A DNA stretch of 25,628 nt from JBBDRV01 sp040905285 (GCA_040905285.1 JBBDRV010000175.1:1-25628); one strand, 5' to 3'. Positions 14,589 to 22,264 are shown, counted from the first letter of the stretch. Made by a program: numbers and translations. Notes: generated from the sequence alone by a model not told the origin.

Positions 14589-15704
14589 CTTCAATACGGG
14601 GTATTTCAGTACAACAGCCGGATCCAGCCTGTACCGGGAATGCTCATGCCTGAGCGGATATCCTGTCCGTATTTTCTGGAATGTCCGGGATTTTTCTTCC
14701 GGAGCCATTCCTATCATCGATTTGAATTCCCTGTCATATTCACCGATCGGGTTTAAACCGGTCAGCGTACGGAGAAGGTCCGGCTGAAGCCCGGCAGCCG
14801 TCGGCCGGACCGGTTCCCCGGCCTCCGCCGTGACATTTTCCCGCGGGGACGGAAGGTCAAAAAAACTGCATAATGATGCTGTGACCATTTCGGAGGCCCT
14901 TTGTTTGGCCTGCAGCGAGTATCCGGCAATATGGGGTGTGGTGAGAAAGGCGTTCTCGGCTACCGTGTCATTGAAAAGGGGTTCATTTTCCCAGACGTCA
15001 AGAATAAAATTTTCTACAGAGCCTTTTTGGCGGGCCTGAAGCAGGGCCTGCTCATTGATGATTCCTCCCCGTGCGGCATTGATGATCAGCCTGAATCTTC
15101 TGTTGTCAAGCTTCTGCCCGTTCAGCCAGTGGTAAGTAGGCCGCGCGCCGTTTTTTATGAGCGGGGTATGGAAGGATAACAGGTCGCATTCCAGTATGTC
15201 ATCCACCGGGACGCTTTTAAATCCCGCTTCCCTTTCTTCCCGGGGGGGATCATGCATTTTGCAGGAGATTCCCAGGCGGGCAAACTGTTTTGCAACAGCT
15301 GTTCCGGTAGACCCCGCCCCGACTATCCCGGCAGTCAGGCCGGAGAGGATGTTATCTGTCAGCAAAGACCAGATCACTGCGGCCGTTCCTGCATATTCGC
15401 CGACAGCACGTCCGTTGCAGCCGGGGGCGTAAGAAAACCCGATGCCGTTTTCGTCCAGCCATTCCCTGTCTACATGATCGACCCCGGCTGTTGCACTGCC
15501 GATGAACCTTAGATGTACCGGGTGTGCAGGTATAGTGGTTTTATCAACAGGTGAGACCGTGCGTACGAACAGGGCGTCATACTGATCGACTGTTTTGGGG
15601 ATACCCCCTGCTGAATCATACCTCGTCAGAGAGATGGCTGAGGGCAGCCGGTTCTTTTCCAGGGGGATGCCCTGATCGGCAAGCAAACGGATCTGCCGGC
15701 TCAT
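14565..15704 (-). CDS. pdxB: Erythronate-4-phosphate dehydrogenase
   Basis: This 379-residue D-isomer-specific 2-hydroxyacid dehydrogenase oxidises 4-phosphoerythronate in the DXP-dependent route to pyridoxal 5'-phosphate. PdxB traits are GSATAGVDHVDREWL (69-83), SYAPGCN (91-97) and DPPREER (152-158), which separate it from SerA or other relatives. The Rossmann motif is GIVGAGSTG (126-134). Catalytic R212 (NAARGG), E241 (WENEP) and H258 (TPHIAGY) keep the exact spacing of E. coli R208/E237/H254. The C-terminal ~90 residues correspond to the PdxB dimerisation domain. The ATG at 15704 overlaps the stop of a small upstream frame as ATGA. Its 3' end overlaps tatD on the opposite strand by 24 nt. 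Confidence 0.92.
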   Translation of the reverse strand: MSRQIRLLADQGIPLEKNRLPSAISLTRYDSAGGIPKTVDQYDALFVRTVSPVDKTTIPAHPVHLRFIGSATAGVDHVDREWLDENGIGFSYAPGCNGRAVGEYAGTAAVIWSLLTDNILSGLTAGIVGAGSTGTAVAKQFARLGISCKMHDPPREEREAGFKSVPVDDILECDLLSFHTPLIKNGARPTYHWLNGQKLDNRRFRLIINAARGGIINEQALLQARQKGSVENFILDVWENEPLFNDTVAENAFLTTPHIAGYSLQAKQRASEMVTASLCSFFDLPSPRENVTAEAGEPVRPTAAGLQPDLLRTLTGLNPIGEYDREFKSMIGMAPEEKSRTFQKIRTGYPLRHEHSRYRLDPAVVLKYPVLKSLGFHSE

Positions 15705-15889
15705 TGACTCGCGGGGTTATGTAAAAGCCAGGCCGTCCGGGTGGAAATCCCGTTCCTGCCTGGTGATCCAGGAACAGACTGCTCCATCTGCAGGCGCGGT
15801 TCCTCCCGGCCTTTTTCCAGGCATTCCCGGCAAAAGCAGGACGCAGCTGTAACGGGCTCTGAATTTTCTGTACTATTCATAAACGGCAT
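15701..15889 (-). CDS. Possible small cysteine-motif protein upstream of pdxB
   Basis: A minus-strand frame of 62 codons (from ATG 15889; also ATG 15880 or GTG 15913) ends in a TGA that overlaps the pdxB ATG as ATGA, the classic coupling arrangement. The product has a CFCREC cluster (CxCxxC) followed by a charged, Pro/Gly-containing tail ending AWLLHNPASQ. A single three-Cys cluster is short of a full zinc ribbon but could bind metal as a dimer. I do not recognise the family. It diverges from the enoyl-CoA hydratase, leaving 52 nt between the two starts. Against it: the plus strand is also open here, and the frame is short enough to arise by chance. Confidence 0.4.
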   Translation of the reverse strand: MPFMNSTENSEPVTAASCFCRECLEKGREEPRLQMEQSVPGSPGRNGISTRTAWLLHNPASQ

Positions 15890-15941
15890 GATGAGAATCC
15901 ATAAGTTTAACACTGTTTCATTAATTCACAAAAAAAGAGTA

Positions 15942-16724
15942 ATGACTGAATCCTACAAAACCCTGCTGGTTGACATCGATGAAGATGGCTCGGCTGTGGT
16001 CACCGTTAACCGGCCGGAAAAATTAAATGCTCTGAACAATCTCGTGCTGGATGAACTTGAGAAGGCGTTTTCATCTCTAAAAGAAAACAGATCCGTTCAG
16101 GGCGTGATCCTGACAGGAGCCGGCGACAAGGCTTTTGCAGCCGGAGCGGATATCAGTGAATTGCGCAACTTAAACAGCTCGCTTGGCAAAAAAGCAGCCC
16201 TGAAAGGCCAGTCGGTTTTTTCGGCGATTGAGAATTTCCCCAAACCGGTGATTGCAGCAGTGAATGGCTATGCTCTGGGGGGAGGTGCCGAACTGGCGAT
16301 GGCCTGCCACCTGCGCGTTTCTTCAGTGAATGCGGTTTTCGGCTTTCCCGAAGTGAGCCTGGGATTGATTCCCGGATACGGCGGGACGCAAAGGCTGCCG
16401 TTGCTGATAGGCCGGGGACGGGCGCTGGAATACATACTGACCGCGGACAAAATCACAGCGGATCAGGCTGAAAAGATTGGATTGGTGAACCGTGTGACGG
16501 GAAAGGGGGAGGCGGTGGATGCTTCGAAAGTGCTGTTGGGAATGATCGCAAAAAATGGCCCGGTTGCTCTTGCCGGAGCTATACGGGCCGTGAATGTTTC
16601 GGGCGGTGAAAAAGGATATGAAAAAGAGGCGGAATTGTTTGGCGGGCTGTGCGGGACAGAGGATTTCAGGGAGGGTGCAGCTGCCTTTGCCGAAAAGCGT
16701 CAGCCGGTTTTCAGAGGCCGTTGA
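15942..16724 (+). CDS. Enoyl-CoA hydratase/isomerase (crotonase) family protein
   Basis: This 260-residue protein is a crotonase-fold enzyme, most likely adding water to trans-2-enoyl-CoA in fatty acid or short-chain acyl-CoA breakdown. NRPEKLNALN (23-32) and AFAAGADISEL (64-74) form the CoA-binding and first oxyanion-hole segments. NGYALGGGAELAMACH (108-123) carries E117, and FGFPEVSLGLIPGYGGTQRLP (133-153) carries E137; these match the two catalytic glutamates of rat crotonase, so hydratase activity is likely rather than another crotonase reaction. I chose the ATG at 15942, preceded by AAAAAAAGAGTA, because it gives the standard length; the frame is open for 67 more codons upstream without similarity. 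It may be co-transcribed with corC-type gene and pheA downstream. Confidence 0.92.
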   Translation: MTESYKTLLVDIDEDGSAVVTVNRPEKLNALNNLVLDELEKAFSSLKENRSVQGVILTGAGDKAFAAGADISELRNLNSSLGKKAALKGQSVFSAIENFPKPVIAAVNGYALGGGAELAMACHLRVSSVNAVFGFPEVSLGLIPGYGGTQRLPLLIGRGRALEYILTADKITADQAEKIGLVNRVTGKGEAVDASKVLLGMIAKNGPVALAGAIRAVNVSGGEKGYEKEAELFGGLCGTEDFREGAAAFAEKRQPVFRGR

Positions 16725-16738
16725 CCGGCAGGGGCCGG
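16725..16738 (+). terminator. Short GC-rich hairpin directly after the enoyl-CoA hydratase stop
   Basis: CCGGC (16725-16729) and GCCGG (16734-16738) form a 5-bp stem with an AGGG loop, starting at the base after the stop codon. It is followed by a pyrimidine-poor sequence, not a T-run, so termination would be weak at best. Confidence 0.25.
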
Positions 16739-16804
16739 CTGTATCCTGTTACGATAATTTTCCGTAATATACTGCAATATGATGCATGCAGAAAAAGAGT
16801 CTGA

Positions 16805-18091
16805 ATGACTGAAACTGTCCTGATTATTTTTACGGTTCTTTTGAGTGGATTTTTTTCAGGTTCCGAAATTGCTTTTGTTTCGGCGAACAGACTGAAACTG
16901 GAGATTGAATCCCGGAAGGGAACATTTCTGGCCCGGTCGTTATCCTATTTTTTACACAAGCCTGAAACATTTCTGACAACGACCCTGGTGGGTAATAATA
17001 TCGTCAATGTGCTTTATGCAACATTGATGGCTATTTTTATCATCAGCCCCATACAGTCCGGCTATGAGTCACTGACGGGGATCGTTCCCTCCACGGCTGT
17101 AGTCCTGCTGATACAGACGATCATCGCTTCCCTGGTTATAATGATATTCGGGGAGATCCTGCCCAAGGCATTTTACAGGATTCAGGCGGATTTCATGGTG
17201 AAGATGATTTCCGTGCCGATGAGATTGACCAACTGGCTGCTCAAGCCTTTGATCGTGATATCCAATTCCTCTTCCAATGTTCTCGTAGGCTGGCTGCATA
17301 TGGGAAGTGAGCGGAGTGAAAAAGTGTTCCGTCGCCAGGACATGGAAATGATATTCAAGGAACTTATGGACTCTGACGGAGGGGAAGATTTTGACAGGGA
17401 GGATTCCGAAATTCTGCAGAATGTCCTCGACCTTTCCAACAAGCGGGTGAAGGAATCCATGATTCCCCGGACGGAAATTATTGCCGTGGAAAAAAGCACG
17501 TCCGTCGAGGAGCTTCAAAAAACATTTATCGCATCGGGGTATTCAAAGCTGCCTGTTTACCAGGATACGATCGATGATGTAATCGGCGTTGTTTTTGCTC
17601 ACGAACTTTTTCACAATCCGGAATCGCTGTCCGTGATTATCCGTCCGATCAAACTGATCCCTTCCAGCAAGAAGTCGAAAGACCTTCTGACGGAATTTCG
17701 TCAAAGCAATGTCTCCGTGGCCATCGTGATCGATGAATACGGCGGAACGGCAGGTATGGTCACCATAGAGGACCTGATTGAAGAGGTTGTCGGGGATATC
17801 CAGGATGAATATGACACGGACCAGGAAATCATGAAAAGGATCTCCCGGAACACCTATGTTGTAAGCGGCAATGTCGAGCTGGACGATCTGGAGATTAAAT
17901 TTCCGGAAATAAGCCTGAGCAGGGAAGGGGATAATTTTGAAACTCTTGCGGGATATATCATCAATCATCTCGGCCGCATTCCCAAAGTAAATGAGGAACT
18001 GTTGATCGGCCGGTACAAATTCATTATCAGCAAAGCTACCCCGAACAAGCTTGAAACCGTAAAGCTGATTGTACGGGATGAAGAAGGGTAG
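16805..18091 (+). CDS. CorC/HlyC-type (CNNM DUF21-CBS) membrane protein, probable divalent-cation efflux
   Basis: This 428-residue protein has the standard three-part layout. A DUF21/CNNM membrane domain covers about 1-175, opening VLLSGFFSGSEIAFVSANR (11-29) and including GEILPK (116-121). A CBS pair follows at about 216-332 (VKESMIPRTEI...; VIDEYGGTAGMVTIEDLIEEVVGDIQDEYD). A CorC_HlyC accessory domain lies at about 347-425 (VSGNVELDDL...FETLAGYIINHLGRIP). Family members act in Mg2+/Co2+ efflux; in some Bacteroidota a relative is the gliding protein GldE, but nothing here argues for motility. The older hemolysin label is misleading. The ATG at 16805 begins right at the first helix. A TATACT -10-like box (16768-16773) lies about 30 nt upstream with only a poor -35. 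Confidence 0.9.
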   Translation: MTETVLIIFTVLLSGFFSGSEIAFVSANRLKLEIESRKGTFLARSLSYFLHKPETFLTTTLVGNNIVNVLYATLMAIFIISPIQSGYESLTGIVPSTAVVLLIQTIIASLVIMIFGEILPKAFYRIQADFMVKMISVPMRLTNWLLKPLIVISNSSSNVLVGWLHMGSERSEKVFRRQDMEMIFKELMDSDGGEDFDREDSEILQNVLDLSNKRVKESMIPRTEIIAVEKSTSVEELQKTFIASGYSKLPVYQDTIDDVIGVVFAHELFHNPESLSVIIRPIKLIPSSKKSKDLLTEFRQSNVSVAIVIDEYGGTAGMVTIEDLIEEVVGDIQDEYDTDQEIMKRISRNTYVVSGNVELDDLEIKFPEISLSREGDNFETLAGYIINHLGRIPKVNEELLIGRYKFIISKATPNKLETVKLIVRDEEG

Positions 18092-18166
18092 GAGGCGGGA
18101 AGGGATCCGCCATGCGCTTTTTATTCCGGGATCCCGTACTTTAAATGGCATTCGCCACATTTAATT
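18071..18166 (+). promoter_or_regulatory. Nested hairpins and a short Phe-containing ORF before pheA (possible leader/terminator)
   Basis: A 9-bp inverted repeat, GTACGGGAT (18071-18079) / ATCCCGTAC (18131-18139), begins in the last codons of the CorC-type gene. Nested inside is GGCGG (18094-18098) / CCGCC (18107-18111). Next to it is TTAAATGGC-ATTC-GCC-AC-ATTTAA (18141-18164), a 9-bp hairpin with a 2-nt bulge. A 10-codon frame (18112-18144, MRFLFRDPVL) sits between the arms, with AAGGG about 7 nt before its ATG. This could be a terminator for the upstream gene or an attenuation leader for pheA; only two of ten codons are Phe and no T-run follows. Confidence 0.3.
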
Positions 18167-18191
18167 AAAAGGTAATAAAAACGCTTGCCCA

Positions 18192-19346
18192 GTGTCTGAC
18201 GATAAGAAAAAGAAAAAAATGGACGCCTTCCGGAACAGGATCGATGAACTTGACCGCCGGCTGATCGAGACGCTGGCGGAACGGCATAAAACCGTCCGGG
18301 ATCTTTTTACTAACAAGCTTGATGCAGAAAAGAAGATCCGGGACACGAACCGTGAAAAGGAGCTGCTTCTGCGTGTACGGGAGCTTGCCACCGAATCGGG
18401 TGTCGACCCTTATTTTGCAGAAAAGCTGTTTCAGGATATCATCAGCCAAAGTGTCCGGTTTCAAACCTATTCCCTCGTTGACCATCAGAATGAAAGCGGC
18501 GAAAACCAGCTGGTCCGGATCTCCTATCAGGGAGTTCAGGGGGCCTTCAGCAACCAGGCGGCTCTGAGGCATTTTTCCGATCGTTACAGGAATGTGGAGT
18601 GTATCGGGTTCAAAACCTTTGAGCAGGCGGCGGAGGCAGTGGAGCAGTCGAAAGTGGACTATTCCATCCTGCCCATAGAAAATACGACCGCCGGCTCGAT
18701 CAACGATACCTATGACCTTCTGGCTCAAAAAGATCTGCACATTGTCGGGGAAGAGGTGCTGCATATAGCCCACTGCCTGATGACCCCCGGTAAAGTGAAA
18801 CTGGAGAATATCAGGCGGATACTGACTCACCCCCAGGCAATTGCCCAGTGCAGCCGTTTTCTTGCCGACTTGCCCCGGTGCAGGGTTGAATCCTACCATG
18901 ACACGGCGATGGCGGCACAAAAAGTACGCGAAGACAACGACCTGTCACAGGCTGCAATAGCAAGCTCGTATGCGGCTGAACTGTACGGTCTCCATATCGT
19001 GCGAAAAAATATCGCCAATCAGCCTGAAAATTTTACACGCTTTGTCGTTGTAAGCCGGGAACCTGTCATTGTCGATCCGCAGATCAGCTGCAAAACCTCC
19101 CTGGTTTTTTCGACACCTCATGAGAAGGGAGCCCTGATCCAGTGCCTGAACGTGCTGGACAACCATGGAATAAACATGACCAAACTCGAGTCGCGGCCGC
19201 GTCCCCGGAAACCCTGGCAATACCGGTTCTTCCTCGATATCGAAGGCAACATCAATGATCCGGCCGTCGAAAAGGGCATCCGGGAGCTGGAAGGGAAATC
19301 AGTCTATCTGAAAGTTCTTGGCAGCTATCCGAGACAGGAAGAGTAA
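18192..19346 (+). CDS. pheA: Bifunctional chorismate mutase/prephenate dehydratase (P-protein)
   Basis: This 384-residue enzyme turns chorismate into prephenate and then phenylpyruvate, committing carbon to phenylalanine. An AroQ-type chorismate mutase domain occupies about 10-92 (FRNRIDELDRRLIETLAERH, then DTNREKELLLRV and the FQDIISQSVRFQ helix). The dehydratase domain is about 108-288, with ISYQGVQGAFS (110-120), LPIENTTAGSI (160-170) and the catalytic T282-R-F284 motif. A C-terminal ACT domain (about 302-380) carries GALI (313-316) and ESRP (333-336), the Phe-binding motifs, so feedback inhibition is expected. The order CM-PDT-ACT matches E. coli PheA. The start is a GTG (18192); there is no ATG in frame between it and a stop 30 nt upstream. 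An internal ATG at residue 10 is possible. It converges on ftsZ with a 3-nt gap. Confidence 0.95.
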   Translation: MSDDKKKKKMDAFRNRIDELDRRLIETLAERHKTVRDLFTNKLDAEKKIRDTNREKELLLRVRELATESGVDPYFAEKLFQDIISQSVRFQTYSLVDHQNESGENQLVRISYQGVQGAFSNQAALRHFSDRYRNVECIGFKTFEQAAEAVEQSKVDYSILPIENTTAGSINDTYDLLAQKDLHIVGEEVLHIAHCLMTPGKVKLENIRRILTHPQAIAQCSRFLADLPRCRVESYHDTAMAAQKVREDNDLSQAAIASSYAAELYGLHIVRKNIANQPENFTRFVVVSREPVIVDPQISCKTSLVFSTPHEKGALIQCLNVLDNHGINMTKLESRPRPRKPWQYRFFLDIEGNINDPAVEKGIRELEGKSVYLKVLGSYPRQEE

Positions 19347-19349
19347 GGG

Positions 19350-20672
19350 TCAGTCCATAATTTTCCTGAGAAAAGCAGGCTGGTCCGAATCACTTTTGTC
19401 TATGCGTTCAGAACGGTTGTTCAGCAGTGTATCGTCATTCGCCGCTTTTTTATGCTGATCCCCGTCCGCCAGCTCGTCATTTGCATCTTCATCCACAGCG
19501 CGCATAAACTTGAGGTCCCGCCTGTGGATAGCAGGGGAGTCAAGATTCTTCAGGTTCTTTTCACCCTTGTAGAATTCGGAATTGCCCCGGGTGAACCGGT
19601 TGGCAATATCACCTGCTTTCGGCATTTTATCCAGGCTGCTTCTTTTTGACGGCTCTGCGTTTGCATTCGGGGCAACCCTGGCCTGTGTCCTGTCGTCAGA
19701 AAGGTCGAATCCGGTGGCGATGACCGTTACCCTCAACTGCTCGTCAAAGGACTCGTCCAGAACCGTTCCGAGAATAATTTCTGCTTCTTCTCCGGCTTCC
19801 TGCTGGATAATGCTCGTTGCAGTGGTGGTTTCTCTCATGCCCAGGTTGGACCCGGCTGAAATATTGACCAGTACATTGCGCGCACCGCGTATGCTTACTC
19901 CGTCGAGCAGGGGAGAGTTGATCGCCTCACGGGCGGCCAGTTCGGCCCTGTCTTCTCCGTTTGCAGTTGCCGATCCCATGATTGCAGCCCCTCCGTCTAT
20001 CATGGTTGTTCTCACATCGGCGAAATCCAGGTTAATCAGCCCGGGCATCAGGATCAGGTCGGAGATTCCCCGGGTGGCATTGTAAAGGACCTCGTTGGCC
20101 ATTTCAAAGGCTTCCATCAGGGAGGTGTTTTCGTCGGAAATGTCCAGCAGCCGCTCGTTTGGAATCACGATAACCGTGTCACAGTGTTTCTTCAATTCAG
20201 TGACTCCCTCCAGCGCATACTTCATCCGTATCTTGCCTTCACAGAGGAACGGGGTGGTGACGACGCCAACTGTGAGGATTCCTTTCCTTTTTGCAATCCC
20301 GGCGATGACGGGGGCTCCGCCTGTACCGGTACCGCCTCCCATTCCAGCAGTGATAAAGATCATATCGGCGCCGTCCACCGACTCCTCGATTTCATGGCGG
20401 TTTTCTTCGACAGCTTCCCGGCCGATTTCCGGCCGTGCACCGGCACCGAGTCCGCTTGTAAGATTTGCGCCGACCTGAATGGCTGCGTCGGCCTTGTTGT
20501 TTTTCAGGGCCTGGGCATCGGTGTTGAGAGCGATATACTCAACGCTGGTCAGGCCTTTGGTAATCATGTTGTTTACGGCATTGCCGCCGCCGCCGCCGAC
20601 CCCGATCACTTTGATTTTTGCAGTGTTCTGACTCTTCTCGTCAAAACTAAAGCGTGGTGTTAATTCAGACAT
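19350..20672 (-). CDS. ftsZ: FtsZ, tubulin-like division protein
   Basis: This 440-residue GTPase forms the Z-ring at the division site. The N-terminal nucleotide-binding domain shows IGVGGGGGNAVNNM (23-36), the tubulin signature GGGTGTG (112-118) and the synergy loop NLDFADVRT (215-223, with the GTP-hydrolysing Asp residues). After about residue 335 comes a long, charged, disordered linker, and the protein ends in QPAFLRKIMD, a clear match to the conserved C-terminal peptide that binds FtsA and other tethers. The ATG at 20672 follows an AAGGAG Shine-Dalgarno with 6-nt spacing, the best ribosome binding site in the window. A TATTAT -10-like box (20704-20699) suggests a promoter of its own in the 159-nt ftsA-ftsZ gap. 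The stop codon is only 3 nt from the convergent pheA stop. Confidence 0.98.
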   Translation of the reverse strand: MSELTPRFSFDEKSQNTAKIKVIGVGGGGGNAVNNMITKGLTSVEYIALNTDAQALKNNKADAAIQVGANLTSGLGAGARPEIGREAVEENRHEIEESVDGADMIFITAGMGGGTGTGGAPVIAGIAKRKGILTVGVVTTPFLCEGKIRMKYALEGVTELKKHCDTVIVIPNERLLDISDENTSLMEAFEMANEVLYNATRGISDLILMPGLINLDFADVRTTMIDGGAAIMGSATANGEDRAELAAREAINSPLLDGVSIRGARNVLVNISAGSNLGMRETTTATSIIQQEAGEEAEIILGTVLDESFDEQLRVTVIATGFDLSDDRTQARVAPNANAEPSKRSSLDKMPKAGDIANRFTRGNSEFYKGEKNLKNLDSPAIHRRDLKFMRAVDEDANDELADGDQHKKAANDDTLLNNRSERIDKSDSDQPAFLRKIMD

Positions 20673-20678
20673 AGGTAA

Positions 20679-20684
20679 CTCCTT
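20679..20684 (-). promoter_or_regulatory. Strong Shine-Dalgarno of ftsZ
   Basis: Minus-strand AAGGAG lies 6 nt before the ftsZ ATG. It stands out because most other genes in the window have weak or no Shine-Dalgarno sequences, fitting the high protein levels FtsZ needs. Confidence 0.75.
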
Positions 20685-20831
20685 GTTTTGATTACTGTAT
20701 AATAGGTTTGATAGCTCTGATGTTTATGCATCTGTTTTGTTGATTGTATTCGTAAATCCTGCAGGAGAGGATTGGAAAACCTGATCCCGACATGGTTCGG
20801 CTGCTGATCATTATCTTTTCAGGGGCCATTT

Positions 20832-22091
20832 TTACAGTTCCTTAAACCAGCTTTTCATCCTCTCGGCAATCCGGGTCATCACTTTTTCCACTCCGGATCC
20901 CCTGGACGATGCGGGAACCATCGGTTCGGTCCCTGTGGCCCCTGTTTTAAGGGCATGGATCACAAGACCGACACCGGTGGCATAGATCGGACTGTTCACT
21001 TCGTCAATCAGCCCCCCTGCAAGTCCGAGCGGCCGGCCGATTTTTGCATCGATGCCCAGCACTTCGTTGGCCAGTGGACAGACATTCCTGATCAGGGACC
21101 CGCCTCCCGACAGCACGAGGCCCGCACTGAGCGTGTCGGAATAGCCGCTCCTTTTGATTTCAATGGCTACTATTTCCATGATTTCCTCCATTCTTGCCTG
21201 AATGATCTTTGCCAGGATGCTTTTGGTGATCTCTTTTGGAGGACGTCCGGCTATACCCGGCACGGTGATTGCTGAATCGTCTTCGATCAGGTCTACAAAA
21301 CATTCTCCATGTTCATGTTTCAGTTTTTCAGCCTGATCGTCAAGCACGCTGAGGCCGATACGGATGTCGTCGGTTACTTTCTCGCCCGCAATCGCGATTA
21401 CAGCGGTGTGGCGAATGGTGTTATCCTGGAAAACGGCCAGATCGGTGGTGCCGCCGCCGATATCCACCAGGACGACCCCGGCCTCTTTCTCCTCGTCATC
21501 CAGAACGGCATAAGAAGAGGCAAGAGGTTCGAGGATGATATCAGCCACCTGGTACCCGGCACGCTCTACGCACCGGTAGATGTTTTTGGCTGCCGAGACC
21601 AGACCGGTGATAATATGTACTTCGGCTTCCATGCGCATGCCGCTCATGCCTACCGGATCACTGATTCCGTCCTGTCCGTCTACGACAAATTCCTGGGGTA
21701 TTACATGAATAATCTGCTGATCAGGCGGAAGCATTATACGCTGGCAATCTTCCAGAAGCCGCTCGACATCCCGAAGGGTGATTTCCTTGTCCTTGTTGTT
21801 AATGGTGATCACACCTTTACTGCGGATGCTCCGGATATGATCTCCAGCAATGCCGACATTGACCGAATTCACTTCAATACCCGAAGCCAGTTCCGCCTGT
21901 TCGACGGCTGTACGTATCGCATTGACAGTTTTATCAATATTGACCACCACTCCCCGGTTCAACCCGTCACTGGGTGCCTTTCCAACCCCCAGGATGTGGA
22001 TCTGATCCTGTTCATCTATAGAGGCAACCACCGCGCAGACTTTGGTCGACCCGATATCCAATCCGACGACGATTTTTTCGTTTTCATTCAT
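20832..22091 (-). CDS. ftsA: FtsA, actin-like division protein
   Basis: This 419-residue actin homologue tethers FtsZ to the membrane and recruits later division proteins. Phosphate-1 is GLDIGSTKVCAVVA (10-23), the SHS2 (1C) domain lies at about 85-165, phosphate-2 is VDIGGGTTDLAVF (209-221), and the adenosine loop is LSGGGSLI (327-334). The last ~17 residues (RIAERMKSWFKEL end) form an amphipathic helix with the aromatic/basic pattern of the membrane-targeting sequence. Length fits the family. It sits between ftsQ and ftsZ, as in most dcw clusters, and is preceded by a 173-nt gap after ftsQ that holds a possible small ORF ending inside its start codon region. Confidence 0.96.
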   Translation of the reverse strand: MNENEKIVVGLDIGSTKVCAVVASIDEQDQIHILGVGKAPSDGLNRGVVVNIDKTVNAIRTAVEQAELASGIEVNSVNVGIAGDHIRSIRSKGVITINNKDKEITLRDVERLLEDCQRIMLPPDQQIIHVIPQEFVVDGQDGISDPVGMSGMRMEAEVHIITGLVSAAKNIYRCVERAGYQVADIILEPLASSYAVLDDEEKEAGVVLVDIGGGTTDLAVFQDNTIRHTAVIAIAGEKVTDDIRIGLSVLDDQAEKLKHEHGECFVDLIEDDSAITVPGIAGRPPKEITKSILAKIIQARMEEIMEIVAIEIKRSGYSDTLSAGLVLSGGGSLIRNVCPLANEVLGIDAKIGRPLGLAGGLIDEVNSPIYATGVGLVIHALKTGATGTEPMVPASSRGSGVEKVMTRIAERMKSWFKEL

Positions 22092-22218
22092 AACTGTACC
22101 TGACTGTGATTATGGACATTTCTAAAAAAGGTTTAGACTTTCCGGCCGGTTCAGCGGCCATACGTTCATTTGTACTGTTTGTGCACTGTTCATCGTTCTG
22201 ATTCTGTTCCATAAGCAT
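22084..22218 (-). CDS. Possible 44-residue ORF between ftsQ and ftsA
   Basis: From ATG 22218 (or ATG 22212) a frame runs 44 codons and ends in a TGA that overlaps the ftsA start by 8 nt (ATGAATGA). AGAGGG lies 10 nt upstream of the first ATG. The product is polar in its first half (Glu, Gln, Asn, Thr) and more hydrophobic near the end. It has no recognisable domain. It fills most of an otherwise oddly long gap, but a frame this short has a fair chance of being random, so it may be leader sequence only. Confidence 0.22.
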   Translation of the reverse strand: MLMEQNQNDEQCTNSTNERMAAEPAGKSKPFLEMSIITVRYSYE

Positions 22219-22264
22219 TTGTGCTATACCCTCTGCATTTTACAAAAAGCCATTTTTAACATGG

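Noticed and set aside
15741..15941. A 67-codon N-terminal extension of the enoyl-CoA hydratase
   Set aside because: Standard crotonase length is reached from ATG 15942, and the extension runs antisense to the possible small gene coupled to pdxB.
18165..18920. A 251-codon minus-strand frame
   Set aside because: It is antisense to pheA, which has all chorismate mutase, dehydratase and ACT motifs.
20757..20766. TCCTGCAGGA palindrome in the ftsA-ftsZ gap as an operator
   Set aside because: A lone 10-bp palindrome with no second copy or promoter overlap is not enough evidence.
21309..22103. A 264-codon plus-strand frame
   Set aside because: It is wholly antisense to ftsA, which has all family motifs; the product has no recognisable domain.
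22241..22264. An A/T-rich dyad (AAAAA-TGGC-TTTTT on the minus strand) as a terminator after ftsQ
   Set aside because: The stem is all A-T and only 5 bp, too weak to call; ftsA downstream is expected to share the transcript.
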